A DNA stretch of 64,000 nucleotides, from NCBI GenBank assembly GCA_025766275.1, contig JAFKAC010000017.1:496001-560000 (forward strand), read 5' to 3'. Numbering within the stretch: the stretch's first letter is position 1; each line of letters starts with the position of its first letter. The notes under the pieces are model-generated. The model did no database searches. It was not told the DNA's origin and worked only from the letters and a program-made list of their open reading frames with translations. The position numbers and the translations under genes are program-made. Origin of the DNA: Lactarius indigo. Lineage: Eukaryota; Basidiomycota; Agaricomycetes; Russulales; Russulaceae. Shown here piece after piece: positions 41,452 through 53,745 of this stretch.

Positions 41452-44400
41452 TTACTCGCCAGCAAAGAGTCGGATGATCATGTACGCCGTCGACCCGACA
41501 AATCGCACAACTTCGAGGTAGGCCCAAGTGAGTAAAACAAAGAACGAGAGAAAGGAAATAAAAGCAGACGTACATGCGAGGAGAGCGACCGAGTACAGGA
41601 TGAAAATCAGATATCCGTTTACCGTACTGTTCGCACCGCTCGTTTTGGCGCTTCCGTTCGTTGTGCTTCCATGCAAAATGATGCATGAGGGGGAGAGACA
41701 AATATATGAAATCGGCACTCACAGGATAACAGCGACCAATAGTGCCTAAGCCAGCGTGTTCAACAAGTAAGCATCTCTGAGACAAATTCCACTCACGTTC
41801 GAAAGTACCCAAGCCAGCAACACGCTGAAACAAAAATATAAGCCTTCAGCGTCAGCAGATCGAGGACGCAACGCACTTTGTCCTAAAGTTACGATAATAG
41901 TCCTCCTGCTTTGTTGCCGCATCCTCCTTCTTTACTTCCTTCGGCGGCTTGGTCGACAGTACGTGTATCGCGTCCTCATACGCCGCGTTGATATCCGTCT
42001 CTGCAGTCGGCACCGCCACTTCTACCGCGTTCTCCCCTTTGGTCGCATTGACTACACCGAGGTCCGTGTTGACCTTGTTGTCGCCCTTCGTGCCCCACGA
42101 TACATCACTGCAGGCAGACGACGATCAGCGTTTGTCATTCTGACGTACGACAAGGGGAGACTTACTGGACATTGGCGAACTGCAGGCGTGATCAATCAAT
42201 CAATCAGTGGGCCTGGTGCGGAGAAAAGGCAAGCAAGTGTGCATGAAACGTACGGCATAGACGTTCAGGATGTTGATATACGACGGCGCGAGCAGCGTGT
42301 ACTGTACGAACGAAGTAATCATATGCCATGGATCCAGCTATGAGCTCGAGCGTCAGCCATCGCGTGCGCATACACGCAATCAAACATGGAAGGACGTACA
42401 TGAATAATTGAGGCGACGAAGTATAGGCCAACGGTGGCCGAGATGGAGATGACAATGTCGCGGAATATCGCATTCGTGAACAAATCGCTAAACGTCGCAC
42501 CACGGTTCTTCGCCGCAGCAACCTGTTGCACGCCTTTAACCGCCAAGAAAATCGCTGCAAACTGCGTGCGACCCGTAGCAAATCAGAACACAATCCGTGC
42601 GACCAACTTCTATGACGCACCGTCATGTAAACAGTGAAGGTTGCGAACCCAATAAAGGCTAGCGTGTACCCCTTGTTAGACCCTTGCGGTCGATTGCCGA
42701 GAGAAAGAATGAAGCAAGTGAGTAATAATCCGACATAGGAATACTTGAGGAGCGTGTTGAAAAGCTCGATCCCCTTTCCACCAATTATAGTCGGGTCTTC
42801 GAGGGCATTCGTCAACACGAAAAACGAGATGAAAAGGTTCCCCTGAAAATCAGTGAGTGAGTGGTGGCATCAGAAGGGAAAAGAGGGGCGACGTACGAGG
42901 GCGAACCAGGAGAAAATAAGGTTGAATGTCTGATAGATCAGCTCGACGTGTATCCAGAACTTGCGCGCGAAGCTGTGCGAAGACCGGTATATGTAGTGGA
43001 ATTTAACCGTGCCGTGTATCGCAGCGAAGAATGAACCGTTGAGCCACCTCCGGCGTTGCGAGACCAGCTCTGGGACCTGAACACGTCACGTCAGCTGAGA
43101 TACGGCAGCACAATGTGGGAATACGATTCCCCACCTGATCCGGAGTATCGGTGACGGCGTACGCCGACTTGACATAGTGAAGCACCCAAGCACCGCCGCG
43201 CTTCAACACCAGCTCCCAGCACAAGATCTAATGGCACAAGTCATAAGAAGGAAACGCTTGTAGCCCGTTTGTTTTGTTACGTACTCGGTCCTCAGCTAAG
43301 TACATGTTCGCGGTGAAGATGTCCGCTCCCGCTCCGAGCTGCGGAGATCAGTGGGTACGAAGAAATGGTAAACAGTTGGACGACGCACCAATGTCTCACC
43401 GAGGAAATACTTTTGCAGCGGACCCTCCCCACGGGCGTCGTTCTGCAATGCAATATACCGGTACGCGCTGAACGCGTCTGGAAGCACAGTAATGTACCCA
43501 AACACCGATTCTCTAACGTAACCCGGATAGTCAGATAACAGCGATAACTTGAATGGGGTTGTCGTTCACGTACAAAGGCTTGTCTAGGATGTTGGACATC
43601 TTGTATTCGAAGTTTTGCGCAGCCACTAGTAGAAGGAAAGAAAAACAGTTCAAAGGGAACGAACGGGGGATCAGAAGCGACGAACCGAGGGGGTTAAGCA
43701 GCGTCTGCCCATATTTTCCCTTGAATGCGACGATCTCACCGCAGGCACCGCCGACGTTCGAGTTGATGTCGAACGCCTTCCACAAATGGTAGATCGAGCT
43801 AGGGCCAGGCCGAGTTCCGACGTCAAGAAGAACGCAGACATTCGGCTGAAGAATCGGGCCAAAGGCGTTGAAGAACCAGCGATGCGAGTTGATCTTCTTC
43901 TGATTCTTCTCCTTGAGGCAAAACACGACCTGTACGGGGACGATTCCCTTCTCCGCGCCCTCAATCTTGTTCGACTCTGTGACAGCGACTGTTTCGTGCA
44001 GAATGAGAATGAGAAGAGCGGATCATCACGATCTGTCACGTACTTTGAGTAGTATACTCGTATATATGCGCCGAAACCGGTTTGCCGTTGACTACGTTGG
44101 TCGCGATGCCCTCCTGGTAAGCTCCGATGGCTGCGATGGCGCTCAGCGTACGCGAATTGATCTTCTGCCGGCCGTCACTGACGATGCATACAACGACCTT
44201 CTTCCAGCTCTCCTTGCCCCAAGTCTTACTGCGATCGCGCTTGCAGATATGAGCGATGTTCTTCATGACCCCGTGCATGGTGCGCGCGAAGAGGGTGTCG
44301 TCCTCGTTGTACATCGTCATGACGATGAACAGCTCCGTCCGGCGGGGCGGGTTGTCATGCACCTGGCGGAGCGTGAAGCCATCGTCCTTGAAGTCGTTAG

Positions 44401-45143
44401 GGTCACCCGTCGCTGCCGAGTAGCGTATATGAGTATACTCGCGCTCGTCCTTGTATGCGCAAAGATTGAGCAGCTTGGTTGGCACGGCGGAGTCGAGCAC
44501 AAAGTTGCCGTGAAAGAGCCTGCAAAGTGCGTAAGTAGGTCATAAGGCGATGCATGGGAACACGTACTCGACGCGCTTGAGGGTCTTGTTACGGCGGGGA
44601 ACGCGCTGTGGGATGCGGCCGTAGCGGATGTTGTTATTCGCGTTGTCGTCTGGAGGTCCATTGTATTTCCCGGGCATGCTGTTCAATGTGATGGACTCCT
44701 GTGAGCGCGCGGAGAGGGCACGCAAAAGCGGCAAGTCGCCCGCGTCCCCGAGATCGTCATCACCATCATGCTGGAACGTGGTGCCAGAGGATTGGTTGTG
44801 CAACGGAGGCGGGGGAGGGACGTCAAGATCGGATAAGTTGTAGGACTAGCGCGGCTGTTGTTGTAGAGGCGGCGGTGGAGGAGGAGAAAGGGAATGGACG
44901 GGAAAAGATGGCGTAGAGTAGGGGTCATAGTGACTGGGAGGTGGGGGTGGAGGAGATCGGGCTTGGTGGGCACAGCAAACAGATTATAGTCGGATTGGTA
45001 CTCGTGACCATGACCCGAGGAGAGAGGGTGAGGTGGCTGATTCAGTGGAGACGTTGTACGGTGATTGCATGGCTCATAGGAACTCGCAGAAGCATAAGCT
45101 GCGGTGGATGTGTTGTGAAGAGTTCGTTCATAGGCCGCAGCTG
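41452..45143 (-). pseudogene. Chitin synthase copy a, 5'-truncated by the duplication breakpoint
   Basis: The copy keeps most exons of the gene at 49895-53745: catalytic stretches [46 protein letters not shown] and [10 protein letters not shown], membrane segments near the carboxy end, and the stop LFAGE at 41452. Damage: the sequence stops matching at 45143, removing the start exon and promoter; a base is missing near 44974 (three C against four), shifting the proline-rich frame; CAG became TAG at about 44848; and the conserved glycine of [12 protein letters not shown] is aspartate here. It is therefore probably not a working enzyme, although the catalytic exons are still open and could be expressed from a downstream start. 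Confidence 0.85.
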
Positions 45144-45532
45144 TAGACTTGACGAAGTATCAAATGATTTGACTTAAATTACTGTATAAAGCAAAATGAG
45201 GAGGAACCGCTGTATTCGGCTTTCAAGTTACCGTATCAAGTAAAAAGGACAATAATCGACTTGACAATCGACCTCGCCCTTGATCTCACCCACTTGGTCG
45301 CTTCTTTCCTTATCTTGTCTCCTACCCACTGGCAATAAATTCAGGGGTCACATACCGTCTATGACCGAGTTAGTGGACCCAAATGGGAATTACTCATGTT
45401 GTTATCTCGTACACGTAACGGGCGAGAACAGGATCACACAAGGGATCACATGCGTACTCTGCGTTCTCCAGAAAAAAAATAAAGCAGAAATCCTGATAAG
45501 TGTAAACTATACTGTTAGGGAACGATGTGGGG

Positions 45533-47269
45533 TTAAGGCGAATGCAAGAATTGGACGGTATCGATCCGAGTATGGGAGCCAATAAAAGTCCAGGGCGCGT
45601 TGAATTCGGTGAAGTGTTCGAAGATAACTGAGGCGTGTAGATTGCTGTGCTGGGTACCATGGGTACCGGCATAGGAAGTGGAGGAAGATTTTAATGCCGG
45701 ATTCGACAGAGGTATCCCGGTGTGGGGGACTTCCTTGGGGACTTCAGGGTGTTTTCTCGCGAGGTGTTCTCGGAATAGATCACTGTATCTCGGCGTAAAA
45801 TCGAAATCGCCACAATAGGGGCATACGATTCGGTGTGCATGCCGGACTACAAGGTGTTTTTTGAGTTCTTCCTGCGTTGTGAAACTGGCCCTACAGATCT
45901 TGCAAGAGAGTTCTCGTGCATATACCTGTACGCGACGGTTCAAGCGCTGCCGTGCAGTGGTGAATGACTCCACAGCTTCCGACAATGACCCATGCATCGG
46001 ATCAAGGTCAAATACACGAAGTGTGCGCAGGGAAGGGAACACAGTTGGGTGCTCCTCGTCGCCAGTTAAACCCAAAGCGTACAAGATGTCTCTCACACCT
46101 CCATAAAGGTCCACTGTACCATAAGACAAGTTGATAAGCCTGAGCCATTCCGCGTGGGCCTGGACACTTGATGGTTCACCCGCATTGATGCCTAGATCTT
46201 CTACTCGAGATAAAAAAGGGGAAAAATGATCACAAATTTGAGCGATGGAGGACAACTGCCAGTCTAACTGATTGCATGATATTCGCAATTCAAGTCGTGT
46301 AGGAGCACCGGGTTGAGTGAATAAGATGGAGATGGCATGATCGGACGTTCGAACGTCTGCTTGACTGAGAGACATCTGCACTTCTGTCCGCTCGATGAAT
46401 CGGCCAAGTTCCGAAGCGTCCATCGTGGGTTGATTAAAGAATGTGATATCAATATCCCAGAGACGAGGTGCATCGATTCTAGCCACGAAGCTGTCCAAGT
46501 ACTTGCTCGTTCCCCGATATTTTAGGCACGTGAGACCAGGGAGAACCACCCGTTGCCCTGGCTGTGGAGGTAAGACAAGGAAGTTTCGGCGGCGGGGGAG
46601 GGAAAGGAAATGGAGTGAAAGCGTTCGAAGTTGGGTCATCCCGGACAGGGCACTCGCGAGTGCATCTGACGAAAAATACCCGACCTTGGGAATTTCATGG
46701 AGCTGAACATCTACGAGACCTGTGGAAGGAGCAAGAAGCGACGGGAGTGTGGGAATGGCGACCCTAGTCAAGTGTAGAGTACGGAGCTGTGGGCCCCACC
46801 GAAACGCACTGGGGGGTTTCAGCTCCATGGTATCTCGAGACAGAAGAACAAGCTCTTCTAATTCTGAAAAATGCATTTCGACCGCGGAGAACTTTTCCTG
46901 TAGGGAAGTTGTGATGGTGAGGCCGATGGAGCTGACACGATCAGAGTGTTTCAACGCGGCCACGATGTTGTCCTCGTCCTCGGAGGTAGGAGGGTCGAGA
47001 CTCGGAGACCCCCCATACTGTATGATGACAGGCAGCACTGGCCAGCAATCTAAGGTCTTCAAAACGGGTGTCCCGTAGGTACAGTAGAGTCGAAGATCTA
47101 GGCCAATAGGTGATGTAAACACGATTCGTCGCCATCTTCGGCATACATGCGTGAGCGTAGGCCAACATTGCGGAGAGGCATAGAGGAATTGACGAAATAT
47201 GTCGAGAAGGACATCATCAGGGAGCATTTCAACCGTGGGCTGCTGAGGAAGAGGTCCTACTCCAAGCAA
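45533..47269 (-). CDS. F3: F-box/LRR-like protein with C2H2 fingers, paralog of F1
   Basis: A 578-codon frame with F-box MLPDDVLLDIFRQFLYASPQ, LRR-like repeats, and fingers CKICRASFTTQEELKKH and CPYCGDFDFTPRYSDLFREH. The end differs from F1 (shorter tail). A splice junction is visible just upstream: donor GTACAATG at the end of F4 and acceptor GGAGTAG, about 54 nt apart with a CTAAT branch site. Using them joins F4 to F3 in frame (...RGTGPLPQQPTVEML). Confidence 0.85.
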   Translation of the reverse strand: MLGVGPLPQQPTVEMLPDDVLLDIFRQFLYASPQCWPTLTHVCRRWRRIVFTSPIGLDLRLYCTYGTPVLKTLDCWPVLPVIIQYGGSPSLDPPTSEDEDNIVAALKHSDRVSSIGLTITTSLQEKFSAVEMHFSELEELVLLSRDTMELKPPSAFRWGPQLRTLHLTRVAIPTLPSLLAPSTGLVDVQLHEIPKVGYFSSDALASALSGMTQLRTLSLHFLSLPRRRNFLVLPPQPGQRVVLPGLTCLKYRGTSKYLDSFVARIDAPRLWDIDITFFNQPTMDASELGRFIERTEVQMSLSQADVRTSDHAISILFTQPGAPTRLELRISCNQLDWQLSSIAQICDHFSPFLSRVEDLGINAGEPSSVQAHAEWLRLINLSYGTVDLYGGVRDILYALGLTGDEEHPTVFPSLRTLRVFDLDPMHGSLSEAVESFTTARQRLNRRVQVYARELSCKICRASFTTQEELKKHLVVRHAHRIVCPYCGDFDFTPRYSDLFREHLARKHPEVPKEVPHTGIPLSNPALKSSSTSYAGTHGTQHSNLHASVIFEHFTEFNAPWTFIGSHTRIDTVQFLHSP

Positions 47270-47287
47270 ATTAGTGCGTTATGAAAA

Positions 47288-48718
47288 CTAGCGTTGGACA
47301 AACATTGTACCTGTTCCACGGAGTTCATTGGTGCACAGTCGTTCATACTCCACTGCTATGGTCTTTCCCAAGAGACTTCGTGAGTGTATGAGTGAGACTA
47401 CGGCCTTCTGCAAAGGCGCATAACGCGGCTCAGGCTCTCGTATGCAGAGTTTATGTAGCGCTGGTAGCACAGTTTCCTTACACATCTCGGAAGACAAAGC
47501 AACCACGATGTCTGTCGGGTGTCCACCGGAAACACGAACCAATTTTGTACCTCTGAAGAGGCGGATGAGATTAAGCCATTCTTTATGCCTGTTGCTGGAT
47601 TCCTGCCCACTTGACAGCTTGGTCGCACTGATGCGTAGATATTCCACAACAGGAAGGAAAGTAGATAAATCATCGCAAATCTGAGTCATGCATGACAACT
47701 GCCGGAACAATACCTTGGAGGGCACTTGCAACTTTAGACGCGTGAGGGCCTCTGGTTGGGTAAATGAGATGGAGATAGCACTGTCAGAGGTTAGAACCTC
47801 TGCGTGGCGGTGTGACTTCTGCATTTCTATCCGGTGGATGAATCGACCAAGATCCAAGGCGTGCATCCTGGGCTGGCCGAAGAATGTGATATCAATATCG
47901 GCGAGACGAGGTGCATCGATTCTAGCCACGATGTCGTCCAAGTACATGCTACTCCCTCGATACTTGAGGCACATGAGGGCAGGGAGAATGACGCGTTTCC
48001 CTGACTGTGGGGGAAAGGAAGAGCAGTTCCGGTGGAGGGCGAAGGAAAGGAATTGGAGCGAAATTGTTCGAAGTTGGGTCATCCCGGACAAGGCGTGAGC
48101 GAATGCACCTGGGGGAAAATACCCAGCTGCAGAAATTTTATGGAGTTGAAGATCTACGAGACCAGTAGAACGAGAAAGGAGTTCCGGGAGTGTGGGAATG
48201 GTGGCACCAGTCAAGTGCAAAGTACGGAGGCGTGACCCCCACCGAAAGGTGCTGGGCAGGGCCAGCTTCCTGCTATCTCGAGACAGAACGACGAGGTCTT
48301 CCAGTTCCGAAAACGGTCCCTTAATTGCAGATAACTTTTCCCAGAGCGAGCTTGTGACGGTGAGGCTGATAGAACTAACACGATCAGATTGGTTCAGTGC
48401 AGCCACGACATTGTCCTCGTCCTCGGGAGCTGGTGGATTGAGCCCCGGAGGTCCCCCGTACCGCACGATGATATGCAAGGCGGGCCAGCAATCTAAGGTC
48501 TTCCGTACAGGCGTTCCGTGCGTGCAGAGCAGTCGAAGATGTAGAGCCTGTTGGGATGCAAATACAACATGTCTCCACTTGCGACATATATGCACGAGGC
48601 TGGGCCAACATCGTGGAGAAGTATCGAGATAATGACGAAATATGTTGAGAAGGACTTCGTTGGAAAGCTTCCCAATCGTGACTTGTCGAAAGAATGAACA
48701 CATTAGTGAGCAGCACAT
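47288..48718 (-). CDS. F4: F-box/LRR-like protein, paralog of F2 (possibly joined to F3)
   Basis: A 476-codon frame with F-box LSNEVLLNIFRHYLDTSPR...HICRKWRHVVF and LRR-like repeats (LRTLHLTGATIPTLPELL). Only 18 nt separates its stop from the next open frame, too short for a promoter and untranslated regions, which supports a single F4-F3 gene with two F-boxes. The upstream 5' exon question is as for F2; the first codons MCCSLMCSFF may be intron sequence. Confidence 0.8.
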   Translation of the reverse strand: MCCSLMCSFFRQVTIGKLSNEVLLNIFRHYLDTSPRCWPSLVHICRKWRHVVFASQQALHLRLLCTHGTPVRKTLDCWPALHIIVRYGGPPGLNPPAPEDEDNVVAALNQSDRVSSISLTVTSSLWEKLSAIKGPFSELEDLVVLSRDSRKLALPSTFRWGSRLRTLHLTGATIPTLPELLSRSTGLVDLQLHKISAAGYFPPGAFAHALSGMTQLRTISLQFLSFALHRNCSSFPPQSGKRVILPALMCLKYRGSSMYLDDIVARIDAPRLADIDITFFGQPRMHALDLGRFIHRIEMQKSHRHAEVLTSDSAISISFTQPEALTRLKLQVPSKVLFRQLSCMTQICDDLSTFLPVVEYLRISATKLSSGQESSNRHKEWLNLIRLFRGTKLVRVSGGHPTDIVVALSSEMCKETVLPALHKLCIREPEPRYAPLQKAVVSLIHSRSLLGKTIAVEYERLCTNELRGTGTMFVQR

Positions 48719-48899
48719 GCACCGGGCGGAATACTATATACCTTTTCTAGTACATTCGGTGGCAGTTGTAACGGCTTGGGGGCACGATAGGTGTCGGGCA
48801 CGGGCACGTCTATTGGGGGATCCACGACATATGCTGTCAGCTCCTGTAGTGGAGCATCGAACGCACCAGATGACTTACCTTCGAGGGGGCATTGGGGGA

Positions 48900-49894
48900 A
48901 GGGGGCGATGAACGGGGCAGCTATTGGCGGCGTATTTTATATATCCAGTCGCCTGATCCTAGTTACTAGTCTAAACTTAGAGCCAAGAGCGACATGTGTA
49001 GGACACGCTGTATCACCATTTGACCTTACCAGTGCTGTGGGCTTGGCTGTGCATTGGCTGACAAGGCCACAAATTCACGTACTACACAGCAAAAGTGACG
49101 CGATAACCTTTTTTCGAATTGATACAGTAAGCGCGTTGTTGTGTATATTATTAATACTACTATAAACTGTGGGACAAAGCCTCCTGCAGTAGAGCATTGA
49201 AGGCACTGGTAGATCACTTACTTTGGAGAGTGCATGAAGAGGCATTAACGGGGCAACTACTGGCGACGTATGTAGAACACCCGGACCGGACTATCCAGTC
49301 GGCTGACACTGCTTATTTTACTGTAGTTGGATTTGGAGCCCAGAACGGCATGTGCGCAATGCACAGGACATGTCGTACAGCCATTTGGCCGTGCCAGTGC
49401 TGTGTCAGCGGTGGTGAGATAACAACACATGATCGCGAACTCGTGAACGACGAATGTCACGGCTGCGTGAACCCTCATCCTTTTTTCTCACCCTATTCAC
49501 AATGAGGCTCTAATGTGCTGTGCAATCGAGTAATTGATCACACAGTCGACTCGGAGCAGGCACCCTCTCCTCACGGTTTTCGGCAGCATTCTAGATCTTG
49601 TTCTAGATCGATATCATTGCCGTCCTGCGAGTTGTCTAGCTCCTCTAGACCCCAGCCGTCGAGTCACACGTTAGCTTGAGCTCGCAGAATTTACTGACAG
49701 AACTTATCGCAGTCCGTGGGTATGTATGAAAGTAACGAGTAAACCCTATTTACTTAAATACATTCAATCAAGTACCCTCGAATACTAGTAAGCGTCCAGC
49801 ACAAGAAAGAAACAACGTATAAATACTAAGGCGTTATCAGTAGCGCCGATCAAACCGGAGCCATGGAAATATACAGCAGAACGAAACACAGCGA
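48900..49894. other. Spacer with F-box 5' repeat, unit 2
   Basis: This is the counterpart of 40442-41451. The second copy of the F-box 5' sequence lies near 49190-49420. No gene is seen. Confidence 0.55.
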
Positions 49895-52800
49895 TTACTC
49901 GCCAGCAAAGAGTCGGATGATCATGTACGCCGTCGACCCGACAAATCGCACAACTTCGAAGCCAAGCTCGAGTGAGTAAAACGAAGAGCGAGAGAAAGGA
50001 AACAAAAGTCGACGTACACGCGAGGAGGGCGACCGAGTACAGAATGAAGATCAGATATCCGTTTACCGTACTATTCGCACCGCTCGTTTTGGCGCTTCCG
50101 TTCGTCGTGCTTCCAGGCAGAATGACGTATGAGGAGGAGGGACAAATTATGAAATCGGCACTCACAGGATAACAGCGACCAACAGTGCCTAAGCCAGCGT
50201 GTTTAGCAAGTAAGCATCTCTGGGACAAATTCCACTCACGTTCGAAAGTACCCAAGCCAGCAACACACTGAAACAAAAATATAAGCCTTCAGCGTCAGCA
50301 GATCGAGGACGCAACGCACTTTGTCCTAAAGTTACGATAATAGTCCTCCTGCTTCGTCGCCGCGTCCTCCTTCTTCACCTCCTTCGGCGGCTTAGTCGAC
50401 AGCACGTGTATCGCATCCTCGTACGCAGCATTAATGTCCGTCTCTGCAGTCGGCACCGCCACTTCTACCGCATTCTCCCCTTTGGTCGCATTGACCACAC
50501 CGAGGTCCGTGTTGACCTTGTTGTCGCCCTTCGTGCCCCACGATACATCACTGCAGGCAGACGACGATCAGCGTTTGTCATTTTGACGTACGACAAGGGG
50601 AGACTTACTGGACATTGGCGAACTGCAGACGACGTGATCAACCAATCAGTGGGCCTGGTGCGGAGAAAAAGCAAGTAAGTGTGCATGAAACGTACGGCAT
50701 AGACGTTCAGGATGTTGATATACGACGGCGCAAGCAGCGTGTACTGTACGAACGAAGTAATCATATGCCATGGATCCAGCTATGAGCCCGAGCGTCAGCC
50801 ATCGCGTGCGCATACACGCAACCAAACATGGAAGGACGTACATGAATAATTGACGCGACGAAGTATAGGCCAATGGTGGCCGACATAGAGATGACAATAT
50901 CGCGGAATATCGCATTTGTGAACAAATCGCTAAACGTCGCACCACGGTTCTTCGCCGCGGCAACCTGTTGCACGCCTTTGACCGCCAAGAAAAACGCTGC
51001 AAACTGTAGAAAATCAGAACACAATCCACCAGCGCAACCGACCCCTATGGCGCACCGTCATGTAAACAGTGAAGATCGCGAACCCAACGAAGGCCAGCGT
51101 GTACCCCTTGTTAGACCCTTGCGGCCGATTTCCGAGAGAAAGGATGAAGCAAGTGAGTAATAATCCGACATAGGAATACTTGAGGAGCGTGTTGAAAAGC
51201 TCGATCCCCTTTCCACCAATTATAGTCGGGTCTTCGAGGGCATTCGTCAACACGAAAAACGAGATGAAAAAGTTCCCCTGAAAATCAGTGAGTGAGTGGT
51301 GGCACCAGAAGGGAAGAGAGGGGTGACGCACGAGGGCGAACCAGGAGAAAATAAGGTTGAATGTCTGATAGATCAGCTCGACGTGTATCCAGAACTTGCG
51401 CGCGAAGCTGTGCGAAGACCGGTAGATGTAGTGGAATTTAACCGTGCCGTGTATCGCAGCGAAGAATGAACCGTTGAGCCACCTCCGGCGTTGCGAGACC
51501 AGCTCTGGGACCTGAACACGGAACCACGTCACGTCAGCTGAGATACGGCAGCACAATGTGGGAACACGATTCCCCACCTGATCCGGAGTATCGGTGACGG
51601 CGTACGCCGACTTGACATAATGAAGCACCCAAGCACCGCCGCGCTTCGACACCAGCTCCCAGCACAAGATCTAATGTCGCAGGTCATAAGAAAGAAATGC
51701 TTGTAGCACGTTTGTTTTGATACGTACTCGGTCCTCAGCTAAGTACATGTTCGCGGTGAAGATGTCCGCTCCCGCTCCGTGCTGCAGAGATCAGTGGGTA
51801 CGAAGAAATGGCATACAGTTGGACGACGCACCAATGTCTCACCAAGGAAATACTTTTGCAACGGACCCTCTCCACGAGCATCGTTCTGTAATGCAATATA
51901 CCGGTACGCGCTGAATGCGCCTGGAAGCACGGTAATGTACCCAAACACCGATTCCCTAACGCAACCCGGATAGTCAGACAATAGCAATAACTTTGATGCG
52001 ATTGTAGTTGACGTACAAAGGCTTGTCCAGGATGTTGGACATCTTGTATTCGAAGTTTTGCGCAGCCACTAGTAAACAGTTCAAAGGGGAGCAAACGGGG
52101 GATCAGGAGCGACGAACCAAGGGGGTTAAGCAGCGTCTGCCCATATTTGCCCTTGAATGCGACGATCTCACCGCAGGCACCGCCGACGTTCGAGTTGATG
52201 TCGAATGCCTTCCACAAGTGGTAGATCGAGCTAGGGCCAGGCCTGGTTCCGACGTCAAGAAGAACGCAGACGTTCGGCTGGAGAATAGGGCCAAAGGCGT
52301 TGAAGAACCAGCGATGCGAGTTGATCTTCTTCTGATTCTTCTCCTTGAGGCAAAACACGATCTGTACGGGGACGATTCCCTTCTCCGCGCCCTCAATCTT
52401 GTTCGATTCCGTGACAGCGACTGTTTTGCGCAGAATGAGAATGAGAATGAGAAGAGCGGATCATGACGATCTGTCACGTACTTTGAGTAGTATACTCGTA
52501 TATATGCGCCGAAACCGGTTTGCCGTTGACTACGTTGGTCGCGATGCCCTCCTGATAAGCCCCGATGGCCGCGATGGCGCTCAGCGTGCGCGAATTGATC
52601 TTCTGCCGGCCGTCGCTGACGATGCATACAACGACCTTCTTCCAGCCCTCCTTGCCCCAAGTCTTACTGCGATCGCGCTTGCAGAGATAAGCGATGTTCT
52701 TCATGACCCCGTGCATGGTGCGCGCGAAGAGGGTGTCGTCCTCGTTGTACATCGTCATGACGATGAACAGCTCCGTCCGGCGGGGCGGGTCATAATGCAC

Positions 52801-53745
52801 CTGGCGGAGCGTGAAGCCGTTGTCCTTGAAGTCGTTAGGGTCACCCGTCGCTGCCGAGTAGCGCATATGAGTATACTCGCGCTCGTCCTTGTATGCGCAG
52901 AGATTGAGCAGCTTGGTTGGCACAGCGGAGTCGAGCACAAAGTTGCCGTGGAAGAGCCTACAACGTGCGTAAGTAAGTCATAAGGCGATGCATGGGAACA
53001 CGTACTCGACACGCTTGAGGGTCTTGTTACGGCGGGGAACGCGCTGCGGGATGCGGCCGTAGCGGATGTTGTTGTTCGCGTCATCATCTGGAGGTGCATT
53101 GTATTGTCCAGGCATGTTGTTCAAAGTGATGGACTCCTGTGAGCGCGCGGAGGGGGCGCGTAAAAGCGGCAAGTCGCCCGCGTCCCCGAGATCGTCATCA
53201 CCATCATACAGGAACGTGGTTCCGGAGGATTGGTTGTGCAATGGAGGTGGGGGAGGGACGTCAAGATCGGATAAGTTGTATGACTGGCGCGGTTGTTGTT
53301 GTAGAGGCGGCGGTGGAGGAGGAGAAAGGGAATGAACTGGAAAAGATGGCGTAGAGTAGGGGTCATAGTGAGTGGGGGGTGGGGGTGGAGGAGATCGGGC
53401 TTGGTGGGGCACAGCAAACGGATTATAGTCGGATTGGTACTCGTGACCATGACCCGAGGAGAGAGGGTGAGGTGGCTGATTCAGTGGAGACGTTGTACGG
53501 TAATTGTGTGGCTCGTAGGAACTTGCAGAAGCATAAGCTGCGGCGGATGTGTTGTGAAGAGTTCGTTCATAGGCCGCAGCTGAAGCTGAAGCATTGTGCT
53601 CTGGTTGCTCGTAGTTGTTAGAGTGGGGATAAGGCGTGTAGCCGTCATTGTAGTTGCCATGCTGGCTCTCATTCGCCTATCGGTAAATGATTAGGAAAAT
53701 AATAAACCAGGATGAGGGAAGACCAACTTCAGGATATCGAGACAT
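49895..53745 (-). CDS. CHS: Chitin synthase copy b (division 1, probably class III), complete
   Basis: A multi-exon gene transferring GlcNAc from UDP-GlcNAc into chitin at the plasma membrane. Probable start MSRYPE at 53745, a 51-nt intron, then a long proline/asparagine/tyrosine-rich amino-terminal exon ([34 protein letters not shown]). The conserved core follows: [119 protein letters not shown] and QRRRW. Then membrane segments ([17 protein letters not shown]..., FASIIH region, [12 protein letters not shown]) and the end RLFAGE. Introns are about 50-70 nt, at least ten of them. Length and layout fit division-1 fungal chitin synthases. The class call rests on remembered core motifs. Confidence 0.93.

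Larger units (their letters stand above)
36712..45143. repeat. Tandem segmental duplication, unit 1
   Basis: Unit 1 holds F-box frames F1 and F2 and chitin synthase copy a. Similarity to unit 2 begins near 36712 (cgaagtatcac against cgaagtatcaaatg at 45154) and ends in the chitin synthase 5' region at 45143 (ggccgcagctg, matching 53572-53582). The offset between units is about 8.45 kb. Confidence 0.88.
45144..53582. repeat. Tandem segmental duplication, unit 2
   Basis: Unit 2 holds F-box frames F3 and F4 and most of chitin synthase copy b. It directly abuts unit 1 at 45143. The gene order and orientation are the same as in unit 1. Confidence 0.88.

Noticed and set aside
43531..43926. Reading through the chitin synthase a region as one exon ending in a new tail
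   Set aside because: The extra residues after the [14 protein letters not shown] segment match intron positions with GT...AG borders in both copies.
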